From the NCBI GenBank assembly GCA_945901195.1, contig CAMDKB010000088.1:1-12425 (forward strand): a DNA stretch of 12,425 nucleotides, given 5' to 3'. Made by a program: the position numbers and the translations under genes. This DNA comes from Rhizobium sp. Q54. Its GTDB lineage: Bacteria; Pseudomonadota; Alphaproteobacteria; Rhizobiales; Beijerinckiaceae. The notes beneath the pieces are model-generated. The model was not told the origin of the DNA. It was given only the letters and a program-made list of their open reading frames with translations, and did not search any database. This document shows, piece after piece, positions 6,285 through 12,425 of the stretch (positions are counted from its first letter, which is position 1; each line of letters starts with the position of its first letter).

Positions 6285-8893
6285 GCAGCTTTCTCCCCAG
6301 ATACCCTTTGTTCAAGGGCAGACGACGTGAAGGCCGATGCTTCCAGAACACTGCGCAAGGCGCTCAATAATCCTTGCCGGTCAAATTTGCCTACAACCCC
6401 GCGCATTCCCGCGTTTTGTGCCGCTTCGAGCACCGAGTGTCCGGCATGGGCATCCAGGGCGATAATAGGCACATCGCGGGTGCGCGGATGTTCGTGCACG
6501 GCCCGTGCAAAGCTGTAGCCGTCCATATCGGGCATATCGACATCGGTGACGATGATATCGAAATTCACACCACGTTTCAGTGTGGCCAGACCTTCTATTC
6601 CCGAACCGATGGTCGTAACTTCGTAGCCGGCTGCTGAAATGATCGGCGCCAGCAGATCCCGGAAAAACAATTTGTCATCCACCAGCATCACGCGAAAGCG
6701 CTTGGCGTGACCGCGTTCAAATGCGCCAGGACGCGCGATTTTCATGTAATGTGCGAGATCGAGAACTTCCGCGGCCTCGCCTCTTATAGTGGCCGAACCG
6801 ATCACATCGGGCGTGACTCCGGCTATGTCGATATCGAGGAAGCTTTCCACGATGTCGACAATTTCACTCACCAGCAAGCCCATCGGCTCGCCACCCACGC
6901 CAACGACAAGAACGGGCCAGTTTTCAAGCTGAGGATTGGATAACTGTTTCTGCGCATCTACAACACTGCCGAGTGCGATCAGCGGCATCAGCGCACCACG
7001 ATGGGCAACAACCAATTGCCCGTCGGCGATGGAAATCTCACCGCGCTTTACACTCTCGATCCTTGAGATGAGCGACAACGGCAGCACTTTCAAGGATCCG
7101 CTTCCGGCCCTGAAGAGGATAAGGCTCGTCGCTTTCTTCTCTGGCGGCAGATCCTGCTGCGTGGTGTCCACCCGGAACTGATTGGACCCATCGAGCCCAA
7201 GGCGTGCTGCCAGGCCATTGGGATTCAGGATCAGCACGACCGAGCCATCGCCCAGAATTGTGCTTCCTGCATAGATGCCGAGGTGAGCAAGTATGCGATC
7301 GAGTGGCTTGACGACAATTTCCTGCACGTCGGCCACGTTGTCGACAGTCAAGGCAAAAGTTGCGACCCCCGTCCTGACGACGATGGCCAGGGCGTCGTCC
7401 GGATTGCTGGACGCCTCAAGCCCGAAAATCATCCGCATGTCTGCGACCGGTATCAACTGATCGCGCAACTCGAGCATTGGCGCGCCCTGTGCCGATTGTA
7501 TCCGGCTCTGACCCTCAAGACCGCAAGACACCGCTTCCACGACGGCATGCTGTGCAATGGCGTAGCGCTGGCCGCCTATCTCGAAGATCAGCGCGGGTGC
7601 GATAGCCAGTGTCAGTGGCACTTTCAAAAGGAATGTTGTACCGTGCCCGGGCGAAGTCGACAGTGAAACGGATCCACCGATGGATTCGATGTTCTCGCGC
7701 ACCACGTCCATGCCGATGCCTCGGCCTGAAACATTGGTGACCTGCTTGGCAGTCGAGAAACCTGGGGAGAAGATGTAGCGGCACAGTTCATCGTTGCCCA
7801 TGAGGGCGAGATCGTCTTCTGTAACAAGCTTAAGCGCCAGAGCTTTTTCGCGGATTCTCTGCACATCAAGGCCGCGTCCGTCATCGGCAACGCGGATCGT
7901 GATATGCCCGGCCTCATGCGAAGCAGATATATTGATCGTCCCGCTATCCGGTTTACCGGCAGCAATGCGCTGCTTTGGGCTCTCGATCCCATGATCAAGG
8001 CTGTTCCTGATGATATGTGTCAGCGGATCGCGCAACAAATCGATCATCTGACGGTCAAGTTCAGTATCGGCGCCATCGACGACCAACTCGGCCTTTTTGC
8101 CGAGATCATGCGCGAGATCGCGGATCATGCGCGGCAATGGGCCGAACAGGCGTTCAATGGGCTGCATGCGGGCATGCATCACGCCATCCTGAAGATCGCT
8201 GGTGACACTGGACAGGCGCTGCAGCGGAGCGGCAAGCTCCTCGTTCGGCTGACCGCGTGCAATTTCCAGAAGCTGATTGCGCGTCAGGACAAGCTCTGAG
8301 ACGAGCCGCATGATCCGCTCAAGCGTTCCCACTGCGACCCGGATGCTGGACGGCTCACGCGTTGCAACAGGTTGCGTTGAACCGCGTTCGGCTTCGATCG
8401 CGACGGACCCAGCACCGGATGGCTCAACCAGCGTTTCGGCGATATCATCAAGCCACGCCGCCGCATGGGTCGCCGCTGGTGGCAAGTCCAGATCCGTCAA
8501 CGTGTCCGGGATGGCGCTCTCATCTGCCGCAGCGGCTTCGAGCGCTGCGATCAGGGCGCTGTCGTCACCCTCAGGCTCCTGGCCGTTTGCCTCCAAATTA
8601 TTCAAGATCAATCTGATGCGGTCAATCGATGTCAGGATAAGTGTGACATGGGCTGTTTTCGCGCGGCCCTGATCGCGAACCTGGCTGATCAGTGTTTCCG
8701 CCGCATGGGCAACGCGCTCAAGGCGGGCAAGTTCAAGAAAACCGCACGTACCCTTGATGGTATGCACAAGGCGAAAGATGTTGGCGATGGCCGACTTGTC
8801 CGAAGGATCGCGCTCGAAATGAACGATCTGCAAGCCGACCTGCTCCAGATGATCGGCCGTCTCTGCGAGAAAATCGTTCAGCAATTCTTCCAT
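6281..8893 (-). CDS. cheA: Hybrid chemotaxis histidine kinase CheA with C-terminal receiver
   Basis: This 870-residue protein is longer than a typical enterobacterial CheA (about 650). Domains in order: HPt (1-105; phospho-acceptor His44 in RLVHTIKGTC); a linker of about 75 residues rich in Ala, Asp and Glu, too short for a P2 CheY-binding domain; dimerisation helices (about 184-245); HATPase (N-box HIIRNSLDHG 293-302, G1 DDGRG 337-341, FSPGFST 375-381, G2 GRGIGMD 390-396); CheW-like domain 1 (about 429-570); CheW-like domain 2 (about 587-722); and a receiver (733-854; D739/D740, phosphoacceptor D784, Lys836). At the receiver's Thr/Ser switch position there is Asp814. The ATG at 8893 was chosen because MEELLNDFLAET begins the HPt helix; a GTG at 8947 lacks a ribosome site. 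It autophosphorylates in receptor arrays and passes phosphate to CheY and perhaps to its own receiver. It overlaps cheW by ATGA. Confidence 0.96.
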   Translation of the reverse strand: MEELLNDFLAETADHLEQVGLQIVHFERDPSDKSAIANIFRLVHTIKGTCGFLELARLERVAHAAETLISQVRDQGRAKTAHVTLILTSIDRIRLILNNLEANGQEPEGDDSALIAALEAAAADESAIPDTLTDLDLPPAATHAAAWLDDIAETLVEPSGAGSVAIEAERGSTQPVATREPSSIRVAVGTLERIMRLVSELVLTRNQLLEIARGQPNEELAAPLQRLSSVTSDLQDGVMHARMQPIERLFGPLPRMIRDLAHDLGKKAELVVDGADTELDRQMIDLLRDPLTHIIRNSLDHGIESPKQRIAAGKPDSGTINISASHEAGHITIRVADDGRGLDVQRIREKALALKLVTEDDLALMGNDELCRYIFSPGFSTAKQVTNVSGRGIGMDVVRENIESIGGSVSLSTSPGHGTTFLLKVPLTLAIAPALIFEIGGQRYAIAQHAVVEAVSCGLEGQSRIQSAQGAPMLELRDQLIPVADMRMIFGLEASSNPDDALAIVVRTGVATFALTVDNVADVQEIVVKPLDRILAHLGIYAGSTILGDGSVVLILNPNGLAARLGLDGSNQFRVDTTQQDLPPEKKATSLILFRAGSGSLKVLPLSLISRIESVKRGEISIADGQLVVAHRGALMPLIALGSVVDAQKQLSNPQLENWPVLVVGVGGEPMGLLVSEIVDIVESFLDIDIAGVTPDVIGSATIRGEAAEVLDLAHYMKIARPGAFERGHAKRFRVMLVDDKLFFRDLLAPIISAAGYEVTTIGSGIEGLATLKRGVNFDIIVTDVDMPDMDGYSFARAVHEHPRTRDVPIIALDAHAGHSVLEAAQNAGMRGVVGKFDRQGLLSALRSVLEASAFTSSALEQRVSGEKAA

Positions 8894-8952
8894 GGTGGGT
8901 CCGCCAAGCGCGTCACCTTTTGACGCCCAAGAACCATCACCATGCACACGAA

Positions 8953-8970
8953 GGGTTAAGGGAGCCTTGA
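8953..8970 (-). promoter_or_regulatory. Candidate CtrA site TCAA-N7-TTAACC upstream of cheA
   Basis: On the minus strand TCAA (8970-8967), seven bases, TTAACCC (8959-8953) matches the CtrA consensus with one mismatch in the first half. It lies 60-77 bases upstream of the cheA ATG, in the 90-base chpT-cheA gap. A GANTC site (8981-8985) is just upstream. This suggests cheA has an internal promoter besides read-through from chpT. Inference from motif only. Confidence 0.4.
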
Positions 8971-8983
8971 AGAACCGCCGGAA

Positions 8984-9634
8984 TCACTCTGCAGCGAGAG
9001 GCTTGGCGGAGATTATCACTCCCTCCGGCGAAGATTCGATACCAACACTCATGTTTGTCGCCTTCGCGACCAGGCCTGTATAATAGGCCTGGATGCCGTG
9101 CGCATCTACAGTGCCATTCTCCGGTTCACCGGCCAGCAGGTTCACGATCGTGCTCGCAAGACGCACATGAGTCCCGCGGCTCATGACCTTGAGTTCGGTT
9201 GTTTCACCATCGCCAGTGATGAAGACTTCGATGACGCCACCGCGCGGTATGGCAGCCGCCGCAATGCTCAGCATATTGAGCAAGAGTTTGACCTTGTTCT
9301 TGGGCAGCAGCAGGCGCGTGGCATTCCATTCCATCTTTGTGCGGTCATCAGAAAGGAGGCTGCGGGCAACCTGTTCCGCGTCACCTGTATCGATGGATGC
9401 GCCCGCCGATCCTGCAGCGCCGAACGCCAGGCGGCAGAATTGCAATTTGGAGGAGGCCGTCTTGGCGCTGCGCTGAACAAGCTTGAGCGCTTCCTCGCGC
9501 ATGTCGGCGTCGCGCTCCTCTTCGAGAAGTTCAAGCCCGTTCACAATGGCCCCGACGGGGCTGATCACATCATGACAAACCTTGGAGCAAAGCAGCGCCG
9601 CAAGATCGAGTGAATCAAGTTCAACAGACGGCAT
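8984..9634 (-). CDS. chpT: Histidine phosphotransferase ChpT
   Basis: This is a 216-residue cytoplasmic phosphotransferase. The N-terminus carries LLCSKVCHDVISPVGAI (about 14-30) with the phospho-accepting His21, then the NGLELLEEE helix, forming a DHp-like hairpin to about residue 80. The rest is a degenerate HATPase-like domain with no N-box or G-boxes. This is the ChpT/PF10090 pattern. In Caulobacter and Brucella, ChpT accepts phosphate from the CckA receiver and passes it to CtrA and CpdR. The ATG at 9634 is chosen because the family begins just before this helix; the long upstream in-frame extension to 9847 lacks a supported start. It is the first gene of the che operon, 90 bases before cheA. 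CckA and CpdR are not in the window. Confidence 0.93.
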   Translation of the reverse strand: MPSVELDSLDLAALLCSKVCHDVISPVGAIVNGLELLEEERDADMREEALKLVQRSAKTASSKLQFCRLAFGAAGSAGASIDTGDAEQVARSLLSDDRTKMEWNATRLLLPKNKVKLLLNMLSIAAAAIPRGGVIEVFITGDGETTELKVMSRGTHVRLASTIVNLLAGEPENGTVDAHGIQAYYTGLVAKATNMSVGIESSPEGVIISAKPLAAE

Positions 9635-10008
9635 GATATTTCCCGCGACGAAGAGTTGGGTTGGTGGGAACGCAGACTCAACCCGCAAAAACTTGCGAAC
9701 AGACAAACGCCCGCCCGCGAATCGGGTACGATCAACATACAATATTGCTGATAGACATTGCATGGAGCCTTGCAAAGCAATGTTTGCGCGCGCGCCCGAA
9801 ACAGAAAATCTTGATCTTCGGCCTTTTGAGAGCGAGCCACCGGCCAAATCTCAATATCTCCTTAACCAAGTTGGATGATGCTGACCTGCGGATAGCGCTG
9901 TCGCGATCCGGCCAGAACTGCGCCACACGGCGGTCAAGATTGCCACGCAATTTGGCGCATCGCCGGAGGGCGAACGTGCGAAATGCAGCAATTGACGAGG
10001 GGATTGCG
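9635..10008. other. chpT-eipA divergent intergenic region
   Basis: These 374 bases have no credible gene; the open frames here are upstream extensions of chpT and eipA. They contain GANTC sites at 9675-9679 (41 bases before chpT) and 9719-9723, and a CtrA-type box at 9851-9866. The promoters of the chpT-che operon and of the eipA-like gene must both lie here, but I could not identify clear -35/-10 pairs. Confidence 0.65.
9851..9866 (+). promoter_or_regulatory. Candidate CtrA site TCAA-N7-TTAAC upstream of eipA-like gene
   Basis: TCAA (9851-9854), seven bases, TTAAC (9862-9866), followed by C, matches the CtrA consensus with one mismatch. It carries the same TCAA/TTAACC halves as the site upstream of cheA. 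It is about 145 bases before the eipA start. In Brucella abortus, eipA is directly activated by CtrA, which makes the site credible, but binding here is inferred. Confidence 0.5.
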
Positions 10009-10596
10009 ATGAGCGGACTATCGCGCAGACAAGTCATTCAGAGCATCGGGGGCGGCCTGGGCGCCAGCCTGCTGCTTCCGGCAGCCAGTGCGCTCGCTTA
10101 TCAGGAGCGGCCACAGAAATTCGCGCCCGACCAACTAGTCGATAGCGGCCACCGGTTTTTCGGCACAGTTTCGCGCGGACTGGCGCAGGTGGTTGAGGAG
10201 GCGACCCGACGCTGGGGCCAGCCCAATGCTTATATCCTTGGACAGGAAGCGTCTGGCGCGTTCGTCGCGGGCGCGCGCTACGGCGAAGGCAGTATGTACA
10301 CGCGCAATGCGGGCGATCAGCGCATTTACTGGCAGGGCCCTTCCATCGGCTTCGACGTTGGTGCAGACGGCGACCGCACAATGATGCTGGTTTACAATCT
10401 TCCTGCCGTGAACGGGATTTACCGGCGCTATGGCGGGGTTGACGGCTCAGCCTATCTTGTTGGCGGCTTCGGATTTACCGCCCTGACGGCCGATGACGTG
10501 GTCGTCGTTCCCATCCGTTCGGGCATAGGCGCACGTCTTGGCATCAATCTCGGCTATCTGAAATTCACCGATAAATCGACCTGGAACCCCTTCTGA
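10009..10596 (+). CDS. eipA: EipA-like periplasmic DUF1134 protein
   Basis: This 195-residue protein belongs to the DUF1134 family. Diagnostic stretches are GEGSMYTRNAGDQRIYWQGP (about 92-111), TMMLVYNLPAVNGIYRRYGG (124-143), GSAYLVGGFGFT (146-157) and the terminal GYLKFT...TWNPF. EipA of Brucella is a periplasmic small beta-barrel protein that supports envelope integrity; the molecular mechanism is unknown. The N-terminus SRRQVIQSIGGGLGASLLLPAASALA reads as a signal peptide with twin-arginine character and a likely cleavage after Ala30. The ATG at 10009 is fixed by GAGGGG six bases upstream; the frame extends back to 9661 but has no ribosome site. It is divergent from the chpT-che operon and has a CtrA-type box upstream, fitting the CtrA regulon theme of the window. 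Confidence 0.9.
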   Translation: MSGLSRRQVIQSIGGGLGASLLLPAASALAYQERPQKFAPDQLVDSGHRFFGTVSRGLAQVVEEATRRWGQPNAYILGQEASGAFVAGARYGEGSMYTRNAGDQRIYWQGPSIGFDVGADGDRTMMLVYNLPAVNGIYRRYGGVDGSAYLVGGFGFTALTADDVVVVPIRSGIGARLGINLGYLKFTDKSTWNPF

Positions 10597-10644
10597 GTTT
10601 CCAGGGCGCGCCAGCACTTGGCCAGGGCGGTGACATTACCGCTA

Positions 10645-10658
10645 TTTGACCCGTCAAA
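10645..10658. repeat. Short inverted repeat TTTGAC-CC-GTCAAA
   Basis: A perfect 6-bp inverted repeat with a 2-base centre lies 49 bases after the eipA-like stop and 85 bases before the coiled-coil gene start. The two-base centre is too tight for a stable RNA hairpin. It suits a dimeric regulator's operator better, but no regulator can be named. Confidence 0.4.
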
Positions 10659-10669
10659 ACGTGCCTTTT

Positions 10670-10685
10670 AAGGCCGCGCGGCTTT
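10670..10685 (+). terminator. Weak hairpin after eipA-like gene, possible terminator
   Basis: AAGGCC (10670-10675) pairs with GGCTTT (10680-10685), one G-U included, around a GCGC loop, followed by GCTTT. The stem is short and the T-run is broken, so this is a marginal terminator between eipA and the coiled-coil gene. Confidence 0.25.
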
Positions 10686-10743
10686 GCTTTCCCCGCGGCG
10701 GCATGGCATTGTCCGCCGACCTGCAGTTCAGGACTGGCTAACT

Positions 10744-11976
10744 GTGTTCATCGAACAGATCATGATATTCGCGTTGGGCTTCCTGTCCGCAGGATTGCTG
10801 ACGCTGCTGTTTCTGCCGGCCTTCTGGCGCCGGGCGATGACTTTGTCGAAACGCCGTCTGGAAATGCAGATGCCGCTCTCGATGGCCGAAATCGTATCCG
10901 AGCGCGACCAGTTGCGCGCGGAATTCGCGGCCGATCAGCGCCGCCTTGAGCAGCGGCTGGAAAACACCGAGGCCGGGCGCAGCCACGACAAGATCGAACT
11001 CGGCAAGCGCATGTTGTACGGCGTTACACTCGCGGAAGATCTTGCCGCCGTACGCCGCGAAAACGCCGAGACCGTCAGTTTGCTGGACACCGCCACCCGC
11101 TCCATCGCTCAGGCCGAAGCGGAGCTCTCCACAACAGCCAAGCAGCTTTACGATGTGGAAAACGCCCTGGAACGGCGGGGTATGGCGCTTGCCGAACTTT
11201 CCGGCCGCCACGAGGCCCTCACCAACCAGTCCAACGGGCAGCGCACATCCATAGCCGGGCTCGAAACGCAACTTGCAGGCCGGGACGCCGATATCGAGGT
11301 CCAGCTGCGCGATTTGTCCACCTTGCGCCTCGAACTCAGCCAGGCGCGCTCGGCGATTGATCTCCTGACGCTGGAACGCGATCAATTCCGCTTCGACGCG
11401 CACAATATGCAGGCCCGGCGTGAAGCGCTGCGACTCGAACTGGAGGCGCAGGGCCGGACGGTCGAGGAACTGAACAACCAGATTCGAACTCTGGAAAAGG
11501 AAAAGTCGCGTCTGGCTTCCGAGACCGCCGATACGCTTCGATTGGTCGAGGACGAGCGTGGACGGGCCAGAGATCTCACTGCGCAGATTGCCTCGCACGA
11601 TGTAGCCTTGAAAGGGCTCGAGAACAAGGCAGCTCAGGAGGCGGAACTGGCGCGCGCCAGCAAGTCCGCGCTGGAGGGCGCACTCGACGCGCAGCGCCAC
11701 GAGAACGAAAATTTCCGAAGCGATCTCTCGCGCCAGCGCGAGGAAATACGCAGGCTGGCCCAGGATTCCACAAAAGCCACAACCGAAGGGCCGATCCCCT
11801 TCCCGCTCAAGCCCGTGGAACCTGCTCTCTCTGACTTCCCTGCCCTGCGCAAGGCGATCGCCGACATCGGCCAGGAAATCGCCCGCGTCTCGCAGGACAT
11901 GCAAAAATCCCCTTCCGCCGAGCCCCGCAAGGCCTCCGCACCCGCAGCCCAGGCCCACACCAGCGCTGCAGAATAA
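10744..11976 (+). CDS. Membrane-anchored coiled-coil protein, function unknown
   Basis: This is a 410-residue protein with one N-terminal membrane span (about residues 5-27, ALGFLSAGLLTLLFLPAFW) followed at once by WRRAMTLSKRR. The positive charges predict a cytoplasmic body. Residues about 50-340 are a nearly continuous coiled coil rich in Leu, Glu, Arg, Ala and Gln. The tail is Pro/Ala-rich. The segment MPLSMAEIVSERDQLRAEFA after the span resembles conserved hypothetical proteins I associate with Rhizobiales; no function is established to my knowledge. I chose the GTG at 10744 because AGGA lies about 10 bases upstream and the span then follows a 5-6 residue tail; an ATG at 10762 lacks a ribosome site, and 10684 is a long extension. 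A structural, scaffold or polar-organising role would be speculation. No strong terminator follows. Confidence 0.85.
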   Translation: MFIEQIMIFALGFLSAGLLTLLFLPAFWRRAMTLSKRRLEMQMPLSMAEIVSERDQLRAEFAADQRRLEQRLENTEAGRSHDKIELGKRMLYGVTLAEDLAAVRRENAETVSLLDTATRSIAQAEAELSTTAKQLYDVENALERRGMALAELSGRHEALTNQSNGQRTSIAGLETQLAGRDADIEVQLRDLSTLRLELSQARSAIDLLTLERDQFRFDAHNMQARREALRLELEAQGRTVEELNNQIRTLEKEKSRLASETADTLRLVEDERGRARDLTAQIASHDVALKGLENKAAQEAELARASKSALEGALDAQRHENENFRSDLSRQREEIRRLAQDSTKATTEGPIPFPLKPVEPALSDFPALRKAIADIGQEIARVSQDMQKSPSAEPRKASAPAAQAHTSAAE

Positions 11977-12015
11977 CAAAAGCCATTTATATTGGTCGCC
12001 GCCCCCGCCACAGCC

Positions 12016-12044
12016 TTGCAGCGCGTGACCCGCCCGTCTATAGA
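12016..12044 (+). promoter_or_regulatory. Sigma-70-type promoter of tRNA-Glu
   Basis: TTGCAG (12016-12021), an exact 17-base spacer, and TATAGA (12039-12044) predict transcription starting near 12051, about nine bases before the mature tRNA 5' end. The spacing and position are as expected for a stand-alone tRNA promoter. Confidence 0.7.
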
Positions 12045-12059
12045 AGCCGCCTGCCACCA

Positions 12060-12135
12060 GCTCCCTTCGTCTAGTGGCCCAGGACGTCGCCCTCTCACGG
12101 CGAAAACAGGGGTTCGACTCCCCTAGGGAGCGCCA
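12060..12135 (+). tRNA. tRNA-Glu(CTC)
   Basis: The 76-base cloverleaf includes an encoded CCA. Acceptor stem GCTCCCT (12060-12066) pairs with AGGGAGC (12125-12131), the discriminator is G at 12132, and CCA is 12133-12135. The anticodon stem TCGCC/GGCGA encloses the loop CTCTCAC with anticodon CTC at 12094-12096, reading the GAG glutamate codon. The T arm has CAGGGG-TTCGACT-CCCCT. It matches E. coli tRNA-Glu closely outside the acceptor stem, with anticodon CTC instead of TTC. No clear terminator follows. Confidence 0.97.
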
Positions 12136-12425
12136 ATAAAATCAATAACTTGGGCGTTTTCAAAACCAATACGTCAAATATCCGTCAAATATACGCCCTT
12201 GCATGCGCGTGGACGAGTACGGTCACCAGCGCACGATTGGTGCGTCAGTTCGGCGGCCGTGACATAATGATGATGCCCCCAACTTGTGGTGTGGCTTCGC
12301 GCCCGGGCTTCTTCAAGATGCCTACTATCAGCAAGGTTCGTGAGGCAGATTGCCCGCGCCATCGAGGGCGAGGTGCCGTTGAATATCATCGGGGATAATT
12401 GCGGCACAAGCGTCAGGATGATCGA
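12136..12425. other. Post-tRNA sequence with short repeat and possible truncated frame
   Basis: This stretch runs to the window edge and holds no complete gene. A 10-bp direct repeat CGTCAAATAT occurs at 12172-12181 and 12183-12192. From 12337 to the end a frame reads FVRQIARAIEGEVPLNIIGD..., which looks like real protein, but no ATG precedes it in frame. An ATG at 12318 (MPTISK) is in the neighbouring frame and would join it by skipping one base near 12336. A GTG at 12340 is the other possible start. The product is unknown, and the reading frame is cut by the window end. Confidence 0.35.

Noticed and set aside
9635..9847. N-terminal extension of chpT to 9847
   Set aside because: ChpT proteins begin immediately before the DHp helix; the extension is not protein-like and lies in the divergent promoter region.
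9661..10008. N-terminal extension of the eipA-like frame
   Set aside because: The signal peptide and a strong ribosome site at 10009 fix the start; the extension has no family similarity and covers the promoter region.
3708..10652. 10-mer TATTTGACCC shared by 3708-3717 and 10643-10652
   Set aside because: One shared 10-mer in two unrelated intergenic spots is weak evidence; no other structure is shared between them.
10738..12057. Long minus-strand open frame (439 codons) opposite the coiled-coil gene
   Set aside because: It is wholly antisense to a gene with clear membrane span and coiled-coil composition. The translation is a low-complexity Gly/Leu/Gln/Arg mix with no domain, as expected when a GC-rich heptad gene is read backwards.
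12174..12407. Minus-strand 77-codon frame after the tRNA
   Set aside because: Its composition is unlike a protein, there is no ribosome site, and the plus strand over the same bases gives a more protein-like frame.
1..12425. CRISPR array, insertion sequence or complete prophage
   Set aside because: I saw no regularly spaced repeats, transposase-like frames, terminal inverted repeats or phage structural genes on either strand.

Overview
The window reads as a chromosomal segment of an alphaproteobacterium, most likely of the Hyphomicrobiales (Rhizobiales). This rests on gene content: CtrA, ChpT, an alphaproteobacterial FliJ beside ctrA, a DUF1134/EipA-family protein, and a membrane-anchored coiled-coil protein of a type I associate with this order. 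TTAA-type CtrA half-sites and GANTC (CcrM methylation) sites in the intergenic DNA fit as well. The genus cannot be called from the sequence.

Layout. (1) 1-2306, all minus strand: a complete UPF0104/YbhN-type integral membrane protein, an orphan 142-residue protein with a twin-arginine-like N-terminus that I cannot assign, and fliJ. (2) 2307-2939: a 633-base intergenic region between divergent fliJ and ctrA. It holds a TTAA-N7-TTAA CtrA-type site, an (AAGGA)4 tract, three GANTC sites and a doublet of GTTAAC palindromes. (3) 2940-3692, plus strand: ctrA, closed by a strong intrinsic terminator. (4) 3812-9634, minus strand: a compact operon in transcription order chpT, cheA (hybrid), cheW, cheY, cheB, cheR, with ATGA stop/start overlaps at cheA/cheW and cheB/cheR. 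(5) 10009-12135, plus strand: an eipA-like DUF1134 gene with a signal peptide, a membrane-anchored coiled-coil protein, and tRNA-Glu(CTC) with its own sigma-70-type promoter. (6) 12136-12425: mostly empty sequence, ending in a possible truncated or frameshifted reading frame.

How the genes fit together. CtrA is the master cell-cycle and motility response regulator of alphaproteobacteria, and ChpT is the phosphotransferase that phosphorylates it in the CckA-ChpT-CtrA relay. Here chpT is the first gene of a chemotaxis operon that converges on ctrA, and flagellar fliJ lies on the other side of ctrA. The window is therefore a cell-cycle/motility island. CtrA-like boxes (TCAA-N7-TTAACC) lie upstream of both cheA and the eipA-like gene; eipA is a known direct CtrA target in Brucella. 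The chemotaxis proteins have an unusual distribution of receiver domains. CheB has none, CheA lacks a P2 domain but carries a second CheW-like domain and a C-terminal receiver, and that receiver has Asp where the conserved Thr/Ser of the switch normally sits. The most interesting hypothesis from this window is coupling between the hybrid CheA and the ChpT/CtrA phosphorelay.
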